Shown in pieces: positions 35,643-43,128 of a stretch of 64,000 nt of DNA. Position 1 is the stretch's first letter; every line of letters starts with the position of its first letter. This DNA comes from an uncultured Prevotella sp. GTDB lineage: Bacteria > Bacteroidota > Bacteroidia > Bacteroidales > Bacteroidaceae. Made by a program: the position numbers and the translations under genes. The stretch spans positions 34,853-98,852 of the forward strand of contig CAKZVT010000058.1 of the NCBI GenBank assembly GCA_937922435.1, read 5' to 3'. The notes under the pieces are model-generated. The model saw only the letters and a list, made by a program, of their open reading frames with translations. It was not told the origin of the DNA and made no database searches.

Positions 35643-36072
35643 TCTGCAAGTATGAATATTTCTGCAAAATTACTCAATTAAGTTGAGTTGGCAACCATTT
35701 TTCACCTTTATTATATATAATGTGCCGCGTGTACAGGCTGTTTGCACGGTGTAGGCCGTGGTCGTGGCAGGGTGGGGCTGTATCTTTTGTTAACCGCCAC
35801 CGGTTTTGTCATTATGTAGCAGATAACGGCATGGCAGCTTGCTTTTTGATTTCTGATGACGCTCTGTGACGGGCTTTTTCAGAAATAGTTGTGCCTTCGG
35901 CTGAAATACGCCGTTAAATCGTGTGCAAACGTAACTGTCTGTGTTGCAATGTGATGCTTCAAAACTATGCCAACGTGTGCAATTAAAGGCGCTGGTTTTC
36001 GTCCGAAAAACGGCTGAAACGGGTCTGTTTTGCCGTTGAAACGAGGTGCTTTAATGTCTTTTGTGTTTACTG
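35643..36072. other. Gene-free divergent intergenic region (part of a 719-bp gap)
   Basis: Between the CHU_C and LysM genes no reading frame resembles a protein; the longest frames (minus 35879-36226, plus 36061-36360) are Arg/Lys-rich and run through array D. No minus-strand TAnnTTTG box for the CHU_C gene was found with confidence. The rest of the gap holds array D and the LysM gene promoter. Confidence 0.6.
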
Positions 36073-36136
36073 AAGGCCGTCTTTTGCGATGTGAAAGACA
36101 ACCTTTTGCAGCGTAAAAGACCACCTCTTGCGCCGC
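36073..36136. repeat. 22-bp palindromic tandem array D (3 units)
   Basis: Units in phase at 36075, 36097 and 36119 (22 bp apart): TGAAGGCCGTCTTTTGC, GAAAGACAACCTTTTGC and AAAAGACCACCTCTTGC. The nearby CGTCTTTTG-like text extends slightly on both sides. Confidence 0.82.
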
Positions 36137-36319
36137 AGCATGTGGCTTTTTGCGGTGAAAAGTGCGTTTGTCGGCCTGCCGTTTGTCCTGTTTCTGCCGC
36201 TCCGGCGGACATTTTCGAGCTGACATTTTGCTTGCTGAAGCCTTATATTGGTGACAGAGTGAATATGCGATGCTGCGCCTTGGTTGTGCAAAATAAAAAC
36301 TTGTTTCCTACGTTTTTAT

Positions 36320-36350
36320 TTTGTATTGCGCTCAACATACACTATCTTTG
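36320..36350 (+). promoter_or_regulatory. LysM-PBP gene promoter (TTTG - 19 bp - TATCTTTG)
   Basis: TTTG at 36320-36323 and TATCTTTG at 36343-36350 match the consensus and spacing, 11 bp before the ATG, so the leader would be very short. Confidence 0.78.
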
Positions 36351-36361
36351 CAGTCGGTAAA

Positions 36362-37729
36362 ATGAAACTTATGAAGGACATGAAGCATTTGTCAAGATAC
36401 ATATTGCTGCTGTGCGCGCTGTTTTTGGTATGTGCCGATGGCATGGCGCAAGAGGGCAAGTGGCGCGAGATGCACAAGGTGAAGTCGAAGGAGACCATTT
36501 ACGGCATAGCGCGCGAATACGGACTGACCGTTGACGAGCTGGTAAAGGCCAATCCTGATATGGGCGTACCGGGGTATAAGTTGAAGAAAGGCGACTATAT
36601 ATTCATACCATACGCGGCCAAGGATGCCGCTTCCACCACCGCATCGGCCACAGGAAAGGCCGTTGCCGCAGCCGTTCCGGCCGGGACGCTGAAGGTAGGT
36701 GTGTTGCTGCCTTTGCACAATGTTGACGGTGACGGGCGGCGTATGGTGGAGTATTACCGCGGATTGCTCATGGCCTGCGAGGACTTGAAGAAAGAAGGCC
36801 GCTCTGTGGCCGTCAGCGCGTGGAACGTGCCGGCGGATGCCGACATATACCGCACGTTGGTGAAGGACGGCGTGAAGCAGTGCGACATAATCTTCGGGCC
36901 GCTTTACTCGAAGCAGGTAGGGCCGCTGTCGTTTTTCTCCAAAGACAACGGCATGAAGCTCGTAATCCCGTTTTCCATAACAGGTGACGATGTTGAAAAG
37001 AATCCAAACATCTTCCAAGTGTACCAGTCTCCGTCCACGTTTTACGGCATGGCGGCCGACCACTTTGCCTACCGCTTCAAGGATTACAACGTTGTCGTGG
37101 TAGACTGTAACGACAAGACGAGCGACAAGGGCGTGTTCACCTTCGACCTGCGGAAAAAACTTTCGCGCAAGGGAGTGGCGTGCAACGTCACCAATATAAA
37201 CTCGGGCAGCGGTTCGTTCGCATTGGCTTTCAGTGCGGTTAAGCCTAACATAGTGGTGCTGAATACAGCCCGTTCGCCTGAATTGGGTACTGTGCTTGAC
37301 ATGCTTGACGCTCTTACGGGCACGCATCCGGAGCTGAAGGTGTCGCTCTTCGGCTATACCGAGTGGCTGATGTACGCCAGCCATTATCTGGACCGCTTCT
37401 GCCAGTACGACACTTACATACCTACCAATTTCTATTATAATATCTATTCTGAAAAGGTCAGGGCGTTCGAGCGCAGGTATATGACAGAATTCAGGAGCGG
37501 AATGATGGACTATCTGCCCCGTTTCGCCATGACAGGGTATGACCACGGCATGTTCTTTATCGGGGGAATGTTGAAACAAGGCAAGGCGTTCAAAGGCTCG
37601 GTCGAAGACAAGAATGCATTGCAGACACCTCTGCGTTTTGCCAAGACGCGCGGTGGAGGCTACCGCAATGAGAGCCTGATGTTCGTACATTACAATCGTG
37701 ACAAGTCCATATCCATCATAAAATTCTGA
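36362..37729 (+). CDS. LysM domain fused to a periplasmic-binding-protein-like domain
   Basis: The 455-residue protein has a signal peptide (LSRYILLLCALFLVCADGMA). One LysM domain (about 28-78, KSKETIYGIAREYGLTVDEL, KKGDYIFIPY) should bind peptidoglycan. After an Ala/Thr linker comes a type 1 periplasmic-binding fold (about 105-455) with LKVGVLLPLHNVDGDGRRMV, CDIIFGPLYSKQVGPL and FAMTGYDHGMFFIGGML. This architecture resembles wall-anchored sensors or regulators of cell-wall synthesis rather than a transport component; no permease genes are nearby. ATG at 36362 follows the promoter; 36371 and 36380 are in-frame alternatives. An outer-membrane barrel gene follows after 18 bp, so the pair is probably co-transcribed. 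Confidence 0.85.
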   Translation: MKLMKDMKHLSRYILLLCALFLVCADGMAQEGKWREMHKVKSKETIYGIAREYGLTVDELVKANPDMGVPGYKLKKGDYIFIPYAAKDAASTTASATGKAVAAAVPAGTLKVGVLLPLHNVDGDGRRMVEYYRGLLMACEDLKKEGRSVAVSAWNVPADADIYRTLVKDGVKQCDIIFGPLYSKQVGPLSFFSKDNGMKLVIPFSITGDDVEKNPNIFQVYQSPSTFYGMAADHFAYRFKDYNVVVVDCNDKTSDKGVFTFDLRKKLSRKGVACNVTNINSGSGSFALAFSAVKPNIVVLNTARSPELGTVLDMLDALTGTHPELKVSLFGYTEWLMYASHYLDRFCQYDTYIPTNFYYNIYSEKVRAFERRYMTEFRSGMMDYLPRFAMTGYDHGMFFIGGMLKQGKAFKGSVEDKNALQTPLRFAKTRGGGYRNESLMFVHYNRDKSISIIKF

Positions 37730-37747
37730 TACCTTCATCGCAACTGT

Positions 37748-38500
37748 ATGCGCAAGCTATACTTTATTATAATGTTGTTCGCCTCGCTCCAGGCGTCGGC
37801 ACAGGTCGGCAAGTACCGCAACGACCTTAGCATCGGCGTCAACGGCGGTTACGTGTTGAGCAATGTAGGCTTCACTCCGAAGGTGAACCAGACATTCCAC
37901 GGCGGTCTGACAGGCGGCTTCTCTTTCCGTTATGTGTGCGAGAAGTATTTCAGTACCATCTGTGCGGTGCAGGCTGAGGTCAACTACGCACAGATAGGAT
38001 GGAAGGAACAGATACTCGACGTTGACGACGCGCCCGTAATCAACAAGGTGACAGGTCTTCCTGAAGAGTACAGCCGCACGATGAACTACGTACAAATCCC
38101 TGTGTTCGCCCACCTCGGATGGGGCCGCGAGGAGAAGGGGTTTCAGTTCTTCTTCCAGGCCGGGCCGCAAATAGGCTTCTGCCTGGGCGAGAGTACGAAG
38201 ACAAACTTCAATGTAAAGGACGCCAACTTCGACGACCGTGTAAACAATGTAGTGGCGCAAGATACGATGGCCGTTGAAAACAAGTTCGATTATGGCATTG
38301 CCGCCGGACTGGGATTGGAGTATTCACATCCCAAGGTAGGCCATTTCCAGTTGGAAGCCCGTTACTATTACGGCCTCGGAAACATCTACGGAGACTCGAA
38401 GAAAGACTATTTCGGAAAGTCGAATTTCGGCAATATCGTAGTGAAGCTGACATACCTCTTCGACATAATACGCACCAAGAACCGCGAAGGCGGACGGTGA
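37748..38500 (+). CDS. Outer-membrane beta-barrel protein (PorT-like family)
   Basis: The 250-residue product has a signal peptide (MRKLYFIIMLFASLQASAQ). It continues with strand-rich sequence such as NDLSIGVNGGYVLSNVGFTP, TGGFSFRYVCEKYFSTICAV and VQIPVFAHLGWGREEKGFQF, typical of the small eight- to ten-stranded barrels common in Bacteroidetes. Its end (VVKLTYLFDIIRTKNREGG) has a final hydrophobic strand plus a short basic tail. The function is unknown. Pairing with the LysM protein upstream hints at a role linking the outer membrane to the wall. Confidence 0.82.
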   Translation: MRKLYFIIMLFASLQASAQVGKYRNDLSIGVNGGYVLSNVGFTPKVNQTFHGGLTGGFSFRYVCEKYFSTICAVQAEVNYAQIGWKEQILDVDDAPVINKVTGLPEEYSRTMNYVQIPVFAHLGWGREEKGFQFFFQAGPQIGFCLGESTKTNFNVKDANFDDRVNNVVAQDTMAVENKFDYGIAAGLGLEYSHPKVGHFQLEARYYYGLGNIYGDSKKDYFGKSNFGNIVVKLTYLFDIIRTKNREGGR

Positions 38501-38555
38501 GCGGTGTCGCGCCAATGATTTGCATGACTTATTAACAACTTAAAATAATACTATC

Positions 38556-40235
38556 ATGTTTGAAGGACAACCTAAAGGTTTGTACGCGCTGGCCCTAGCC
38601 AATACGGGAGAGCGTTTCGGTTATTACACCATGCTTGCAATTTTTACATTGTTCCTGCAAGCCAAATTCGGCTTTACTGCCACTGTGACATCCAACATTT
38701 TTGCCGGCTTCCTGGCGTTGGTCTATTTCCTTCCTGTCGTGGGAGGCATATTGGCTGACAAGTTCGGCTTCGGCAAGATGGTTACGTCAGGCATCGTCGT
38801 GATGTTCGTAGGCTATATCTGCCTTGCCATCCCGGCCGGCAACAACGCCCTTGGCATAGCGGCGATGATAGGCTCGCTGTTCCTTATTGCCCTCGGAACA
38901 GGACTGTTCAAGGGCAACTTGCAGGTAATGGTTGGCAACCTTTACGATGACCCGAAGTACGCGTCAAAGCGTGATACGGCGTTCTCGATATTCTACATGG
39001 CGATAAACATAGGTGCGCTCTTTGCTCCTACGGCTGCCGAGAAGATAACAGACTGGTACATGAAGAGCCATAACTTCATCTACAACGGCGACATTCCTGC
39101 CTTGGCACACCAGTATCTTGACGGAACGTTGTCGGGCGAAGCCATGTCAAAGTTTGTCTCGCTTGCATCTGAACAGGGTATAGGCGCTGATGCGGCGTCG
39201 CTTACAAGTTTTGCCAATGATTATATAAATGTGCTTTCGGAGTCGTATCACATGGGCTTTGCCGTGGCATGTGTGTCGCTGATTGTCTCCATGCTGATAT
39301 ACGTTTTGGGCAGAAAGACATTCAAGCATGCCGACGTCAACAACAACGCCAAGCAGGATGCAGGCAATGAAGAGGCAGCCGTACACGTACAAGAGCTCAC
39401 CCCGGCGGAGACAAAGTCGCGCGTCATCGCACTTTGCCTTGTATTCGCTGTTGTCATATTCTTCTGGATGGCGTTCCATCAGAACGGCCTTACGCTGACG
39501 TTCTTCGCCCGCGACTACACGGCGGCTACGGCAACCGGACTTACACGTATAGGTTTCGACGTGTGGAATCTTGTGCTCATAGCGGTTATGGTTTACTCTG
39601 TTTTCGCCATATTCCAGTCAAAGAAGACGAGGGGCAAAGTGGTTGCCACCGTCGTTACTTTGGCCGCATTGGCTTTGCTGTACAACAATTATATCGGCAT
39701 GGACGAAACCATAAGCATACTTCCGCAGAAGTTCCAGCAGTTCAACCCGTTCTTCGTCGTAGCGTTGACCCCGGTTTCAATGGCAGTATTCAGTTATCTG
39801 GCGAACAAGGGCAAAGAGCCTTCGGCACCGCGTAAAATCGGTATCGGAATGTTCATCGCCGCCGTAGGCTTCATGATTATGGTATGGGGCTCGCTCGGAT
39901 TGCCCGTGCCTGACGACCTCGCATCGACTACGACGGACTACAAGGTTACGCCTAACCTGCTTATAAGCACCTATCTTGTGCTTACGTTTGCCGAGCTGTT
40001 CCTGTCGCCGATGGGTATTTCGTTCGTGTCGAAGGTCGCTCCTCCCAAGTACAAGGGACTTATGATGGGCGGCTGGTTTGCTGCGACTGCTGTAGGAAAC
40101 TATCTCGTTTCCATCATCGGAATGCTCTGGGGCGGTCTGCCCTTGTGGGTGCTTTGGGGCATACTCGTTGCGCTTTGCGTGATTTCGGCCATCTTCATCT
40201 TCTCTATCATGAAGAAGTTGGAGAAGGTTTGCTGA
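38556..40235 (+). CDS. POT/PTR family peptide:H+ symporter
   Basis: The 559-residue membrane protein carries the PTR signature in its first helix, NTGERFGYYTM, and the conserved FLPVVGGILADKFGFGKM and ALGTGLFKGNLQVMVGNLY. It has 12-14 predicted membrane segments and a long cytosolic loop near 260-290 (QDAGNEEAAVHVQELTPAET). The family imports di- and tripeptides with protons across the inner membrane. A late helix contains FAELFLSPMGISFVSKVAPP, another family mark. It ends with a clear terminator and probably has its own promoter in the 55-bp gap, although no good -7 box is seen there. Confidence 0.93.
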   Translation: MFEGQPKGLYALALANTGERFGYYTMLAIFTLFLQAKFGFTATVTSNIFAGFLALVYFLPVVGGILADKFGFGKMVTSGIVVMFVGYICLAIPAGNNALGIAAMIGSLFLIALGTGLFKGNLQVMVGNLYDDPKYASKRDTAFSIFYMAINIGALFAPTAAEKITDWYMKSHNFIYNGDIPALAHQYLDGTLSGEAMSKFVSLASEQGIGADAASLTSFANDYINVLSESYHMGFAVACVSLIVSMLIYVLGRKTFKHADVNNNAKQDAGNEEAAVHVQELTPAETKSRVIALCLVFAVVIFFWMAFHQNGLTLTFFARDYTAATATGLTRIGFDVWNLVLIAVMVYSVFAIFQSKKTRGKVVATVVTLAALALLYNNYIGMDETISILPQKFQQFNPFFVVALTPVSMAVFSYLANKGKEPSAPRKIGIGMFIAAVGFMIMVWGSLGLPVPDDLASTTTDYKVTPNLLISTYLVLTFAELFLSPMGISFVSKVAPPKYKGLMMGGWFAATAVGNYLVSIIGMLWGGLPLWVLWGILVALCVISAIFIFSIMKKLEKVC

Positions 40236-40256
40236 CGATATTTCAGTTGAGGTATT

Positions 40257-40284
40257 ATGGGGTCTTAAGCAATTAAGACCCCAT
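40257..40284 (+). terminator. Terminator of the POT transporter gene
   Basis: ATGGGGTCTTAA (40257-40268) pairs perfectly with TTAAGACCCCAT (40273-40284), loop GCAA, then TGTTTTTATG. The 317-bp gap downstream also holds array E and the GH3 promoter. Confidence 0.9.
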
Positions 40285-40336
40285 TGTTTTTATGTCTTGG
40301 CACAACTGATAGCGCGCCATTGTCCAAGGCTGTTGC

Positions 40337-40424
40337 AAAAGGCCGCCTTTCGCATTGTAAAAGGTGGCCTTTTAGGCTGTCAAAGGCCGTCTTTTGATAT
40401 GCAAAAGACGGCCTTTCGTAAAAT
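40337..40424. repeat. 22-bp palindromic tandem array E (4 units, best preserved)
   Basis: Units in phase at 40341, 40363, 40385 and 40407, exactly 22 bp apart. Cores are AAAAGGCCGCCTTTCG, AAAAGGTGGCCTTTT, CAAAGGCCGTCTTTTG and AAAAGACGGCCTTTCG. It ends about 90 bp before the GH3 -7 box. Confidence 0.87.
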
Positions 40425-40514
40425 ACTATGTGAAGTTGGTGTATTAAATATGTTTTTAATCAGACTTTAAGCGTCTGTTAAGTGTTTTTTATAACTCTAA
40501 TAAGCGTCGGCCGT

Positions 40515-40522
40515 TAAATTTG
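40515..40522 (+). promoter_or_regulatory. GH3 operon -7 promoter box (TAAATTTG)
   Basis: TAAATTTG lies 30 bp before the GH3 start. The -33 region is T-rich (GTGTTTTTTATAAC) but has no TTTG at the ideal place, which suggests an activator may help. Confidence 0.62.
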
Positions 40523-40552
40523 CAGAAAAAAGATTTAACGTTAATAGATATT

Positions 40553-43114
40553 ATGAGAACATTCAGGAAGTTAGCATTAATTGCTTTGTTGGCGATGCCG
40601 GCCTGCGGCGTGTACGCCCAGTCGCATGAATTGTACAAAGATGAGAATGCACCGGTGCATGAGCGTGTAATGGACTTGCTGTCGCGGCTGACGGTAGAGG
40701 AGAAAATCGGACTTTTACGTGCAACGTCGCCTGGTATCCCACGTTTGGGCATACCTAAGTACTATCATGGCAACGAGGCTTTGCATGGTGTGGTGCGTCC
40801 AGGACGCTTTACGGTGTTTCCACAGGCAATAGGGTTGGCCGCTACGTGGAATCCCAGGCTTCAGTTGCAGGTGGCGACGGTCATTTCAGACGAGGCCCGT
40901 GCCCGCTGGAACGAGCTTGACCAGGGACTCAACCAGAAGTACCAGTTCAGCGACTTGCTTACGTTTTGGTCGCCTACGGTGAACATGGCGCGCGACCCTC
41001 GCTGGGGGCGCACGCCTGAAACATACGGTGAAGACCCTTATTTGAGCGGAGTCATGGGTACGGCTTTCGTGCGCGGACTGCAAGGTGACGACAGCCGCTA
41101 CTTGAAGGTGGTGGCAACGCCCAAGCATTTTGCGGCCAACAACGAGGAGCACAACCGTTTCATGTGTAATCCGCAGATTTCAGAGAAGCAGTTGAGAGAG
41201 TATTACCTGCCGGCCTTTGAGGCTTGTGTAAAGGACGGGAAGGCGGCTTCAATCATGGCCGCTTACAATGCAATCAACGATGTTCCGTGCTCCGCAAATC
41301 CGTGGCTGCTCGACAAGGTGTTGCGCCGTGACTGGGGCTTCGGCGGATATGTCGTCTCCGATTGCGGCGGAGTTTCGCTGCTGCGCACAGGCCATGAGTA
41401 CGTAAAGACAAAGGAAACGGCTGCAACGCTTGCGCTGAAGGCCGGGCTCGATTTGGAATGCGGCGACGACGTGTATGACAAGCCGTTGTTGAACGCGTAC
41501 CGTCAGTACATGGTTTCAGACGCCGACATCGACACGGCTGCCTACCGTGTGTTGAGGGCGCGCATGCAGCTCGGCCTGTTTGACGGCGCAGCTCAAAATC
41601 CTTATACTAAAATTCCAGCGTCAGTAATAGGTTCGGAAAAGCACCAGCAGATTGCATTACAGGCGGCAAGGGAGTGCATCGTGCTCTTGAAGAACGACAG
41701 GAACATGCTTCCCCTCAACCCGAAGAAGGTCAAGTCGATAGCTGTTGTCGGCATCAATGCCGGCAAGTGCGAGTTTGGCGATTACAGCGGTTCGCCCGTA
41801 ATAGCCCCGGTTTCAATACTTGAAGGTATCCGTCGACGCGTGGGCGACGATGCCAAGGTCGTGTATGCGCCGTGGAAATCGGCTGTTGACGGTATGGAAC
41901 TGATACAAGGCGCAAACTTCCCGGAAGGCTTGAAGGCCGAATATTTCAGCAATACCAGGCTTGAAGGCACTCCGAAGGTGCGCAAGGAGGAATGGATTAA
42001 CTTTGAGCCGGGCAACCAGGCACCCGACCCTTTCTTGCCTGCATCGCCCTTGTCAATACGCTGGACGGGCAAACTCCGCCCGACGGTTTCAGGCAACTAT
42101 AAGTTCAGTTTCACTTCAGACGACGGCTGCCGTCTGAGTATTGACGGCAAGATGCTCATTGATGCCTGGCAAGGCCACACCGTGCGCACCGACACGGCCG
42201 AGATGTATCTTGAAGCAGGAAAGGATTACGAGCTGAAAGCCGAGTATTATGACAACCGCGACTATGCCGTGGCTAAGCTGCAATGGCGAGTGCCGCAGGT
42301 AGGCGTCGAGACGCGTCTCGACCTGTACGGCGAGGCCGGCAAGGCCGTGCGCGAGTGCGAGACGGTTGTAGCAGTGCTTGGCATAAACAAGTCGATAGAG
42401 CGCGAGGGACAGGACCGCTATGACATTCTGCTGCCGGCGGACCAGCGCGAGTTCCTGCAAGAGATATACAAGGTAAACAAGAATGTCGTCGTAGTGCTTG
42501 TTGCTGGCAGCTCATTGGCCGTAAACTGGATGGACGAGAACGTGCCCGCAATAGTGAACGCATGGTATCCGGGCGAGAGCGGAGGCACTGCCGTGGCCGA
42601 AGTATTGTTCGGCGACTACAATCCTGGCGGCCGCCTGCCGCTGACTTATTACCGGAGTCTTGACGACCTGCCTGCTTTTGATGATTACGATATAACCAAG
42701 GGACGCACATATCAGTACTTCAAGGGCGACGTGCTCTATCCGTTCGGTTACGGTTTGAGCTATACTTCTTTCAAGTATTCGGGCTTGAAGGTGACCGAGG
42801 ACGACGAGACTGTCAATGTGTCGTTCAAGTTGAAAAATGCAGGCAAGTGTGCCGGTGACGAAGTTGCGCAGGTATATGTCAAGCTTCCGGCGCGTGACGA
42901 GGTTATGCCAGTCAAGGAGCTTAAAGGCTTTGAGCGTGTGTCCTTGAAGAAAGGCGAGAGCCGCAACGTCTCGATAAAGCTGCGTAAAGACTTGTTGCGC
43001 TATTGGGATGAGGCCAAGGGCGGTTTCGTTTATCCGTCAGGAGAATACACTATAATGGTAGGTGCGTCTTCAGCCGACATCCGCTTGAACGGGACTGTCA
43101 CATTGTCAAACTAA
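40553..43114 (+). CDS. Glycoside hydrolase family 3 with PA14 insertion (secreted)
   Basis: The 853-residue enzyme has a signal peptide (RKLALIALLAMPACGVYA). The GH3 N-domain follows (MDLLSRLTVEEKIGLL, KYYHGNEALHGVV) with the catalytic nucleophile Asp270 in GGYVVSDCGG. The GH3 C-domain is interrupted by a PA14 domain (about 460-590, SFTSDDGCRLSIDGKMLIDA). The acid/base Glu is probably in KSIEREGQDR (Glu616 or Glu618). A fibronectin III-like end contains YPFGYGLSYTSFKYSGL. GH3 enzymes remove terminal beta-glucose, xylose or arabinose. The upstream frame would start at 40520 but overlaps the promoter. It leads a three-gene operon with 14 and 10 bp gaps. Confidence 0.93.
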   Translation: MRTFRKLALIALLAMPACGVYAQSHELYKDENAPVHERVMDLLSRLTVEEKIGLLRATSPGIPRLGIPKYYHGNEALHGVVRPGRFTVFPQAIGLAATWNPRLQLQVATVISDEARARWNELDQGLNQKYQFSDLLTFWSPTVNMARDPRWGRTPETYGEDPYLSGVMGTAFVRGLQGDDSRYLKVVATPKHFAANNEEHNRFMCNPQISEKQLREYYLPAFEACVKDGKAASIMAAYNAINDVPCSANPWLLDKVLRRDWGFGGYVVSDCGGVSLLRTGHEYVKTKETAATLALKAGLDLECGDDVYDKPLLNAYRQYMVSDADIDTAAYRVLRARMQLGLFDGAAQNPYTKIPASVIGSEKHQQIALQAARECIVLLKNDRNMLPLNPKKVKSIAVVGINAGKCEFGDYSGSPVIAPVSILEGIRRRVGDDAKVVYAPWKSAVDGMELIQGANFPEGLKAEYFSNTRLEGTPKVRKEEWINFEPGNQAPDPFLPASPLSIRWTGKLRPTVSGNYKFSFTSDDGCRLSIDGKMLIDAWQGHTVRTDTAEMYLEAGKDYELKAEYYDNRDYAVAKLQWRVPQVGVETRLDLYGEAGKAVRECETVVAVLGINKSIEREGQDRYDILLPADQREFLQEIYKVNKNVVVVLVAGSSLAVNWMDENVPAIVNAWYPGESGGTAVAEVLFGDYNPGGRLPLTYYRSLDDLPAFDDYDITKGRTYQYFKGDVLYPFGYGLSYTSFKYSGLKVTEDDETVNVSFKLKNAGKCAGDEVAQVYVKLPARDEVMPVKELKGFERVSLKKGESRNVSIKLRKDLLRYWDEAKGGFVYPSGEYTIMVGASSADIRLNGTVTLSN

Positions 43115-43128
43115 AATACAGGCATCCG

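Noticed and set aside
35879..36360. Frames of 115 residues (minus) and 99 residues (plus) in the CHU_C-LysM gap
   Set aside because: Both pass through array D, are rich in Arg/Lys or Cys without pattern, and overlap the LysM promoter.
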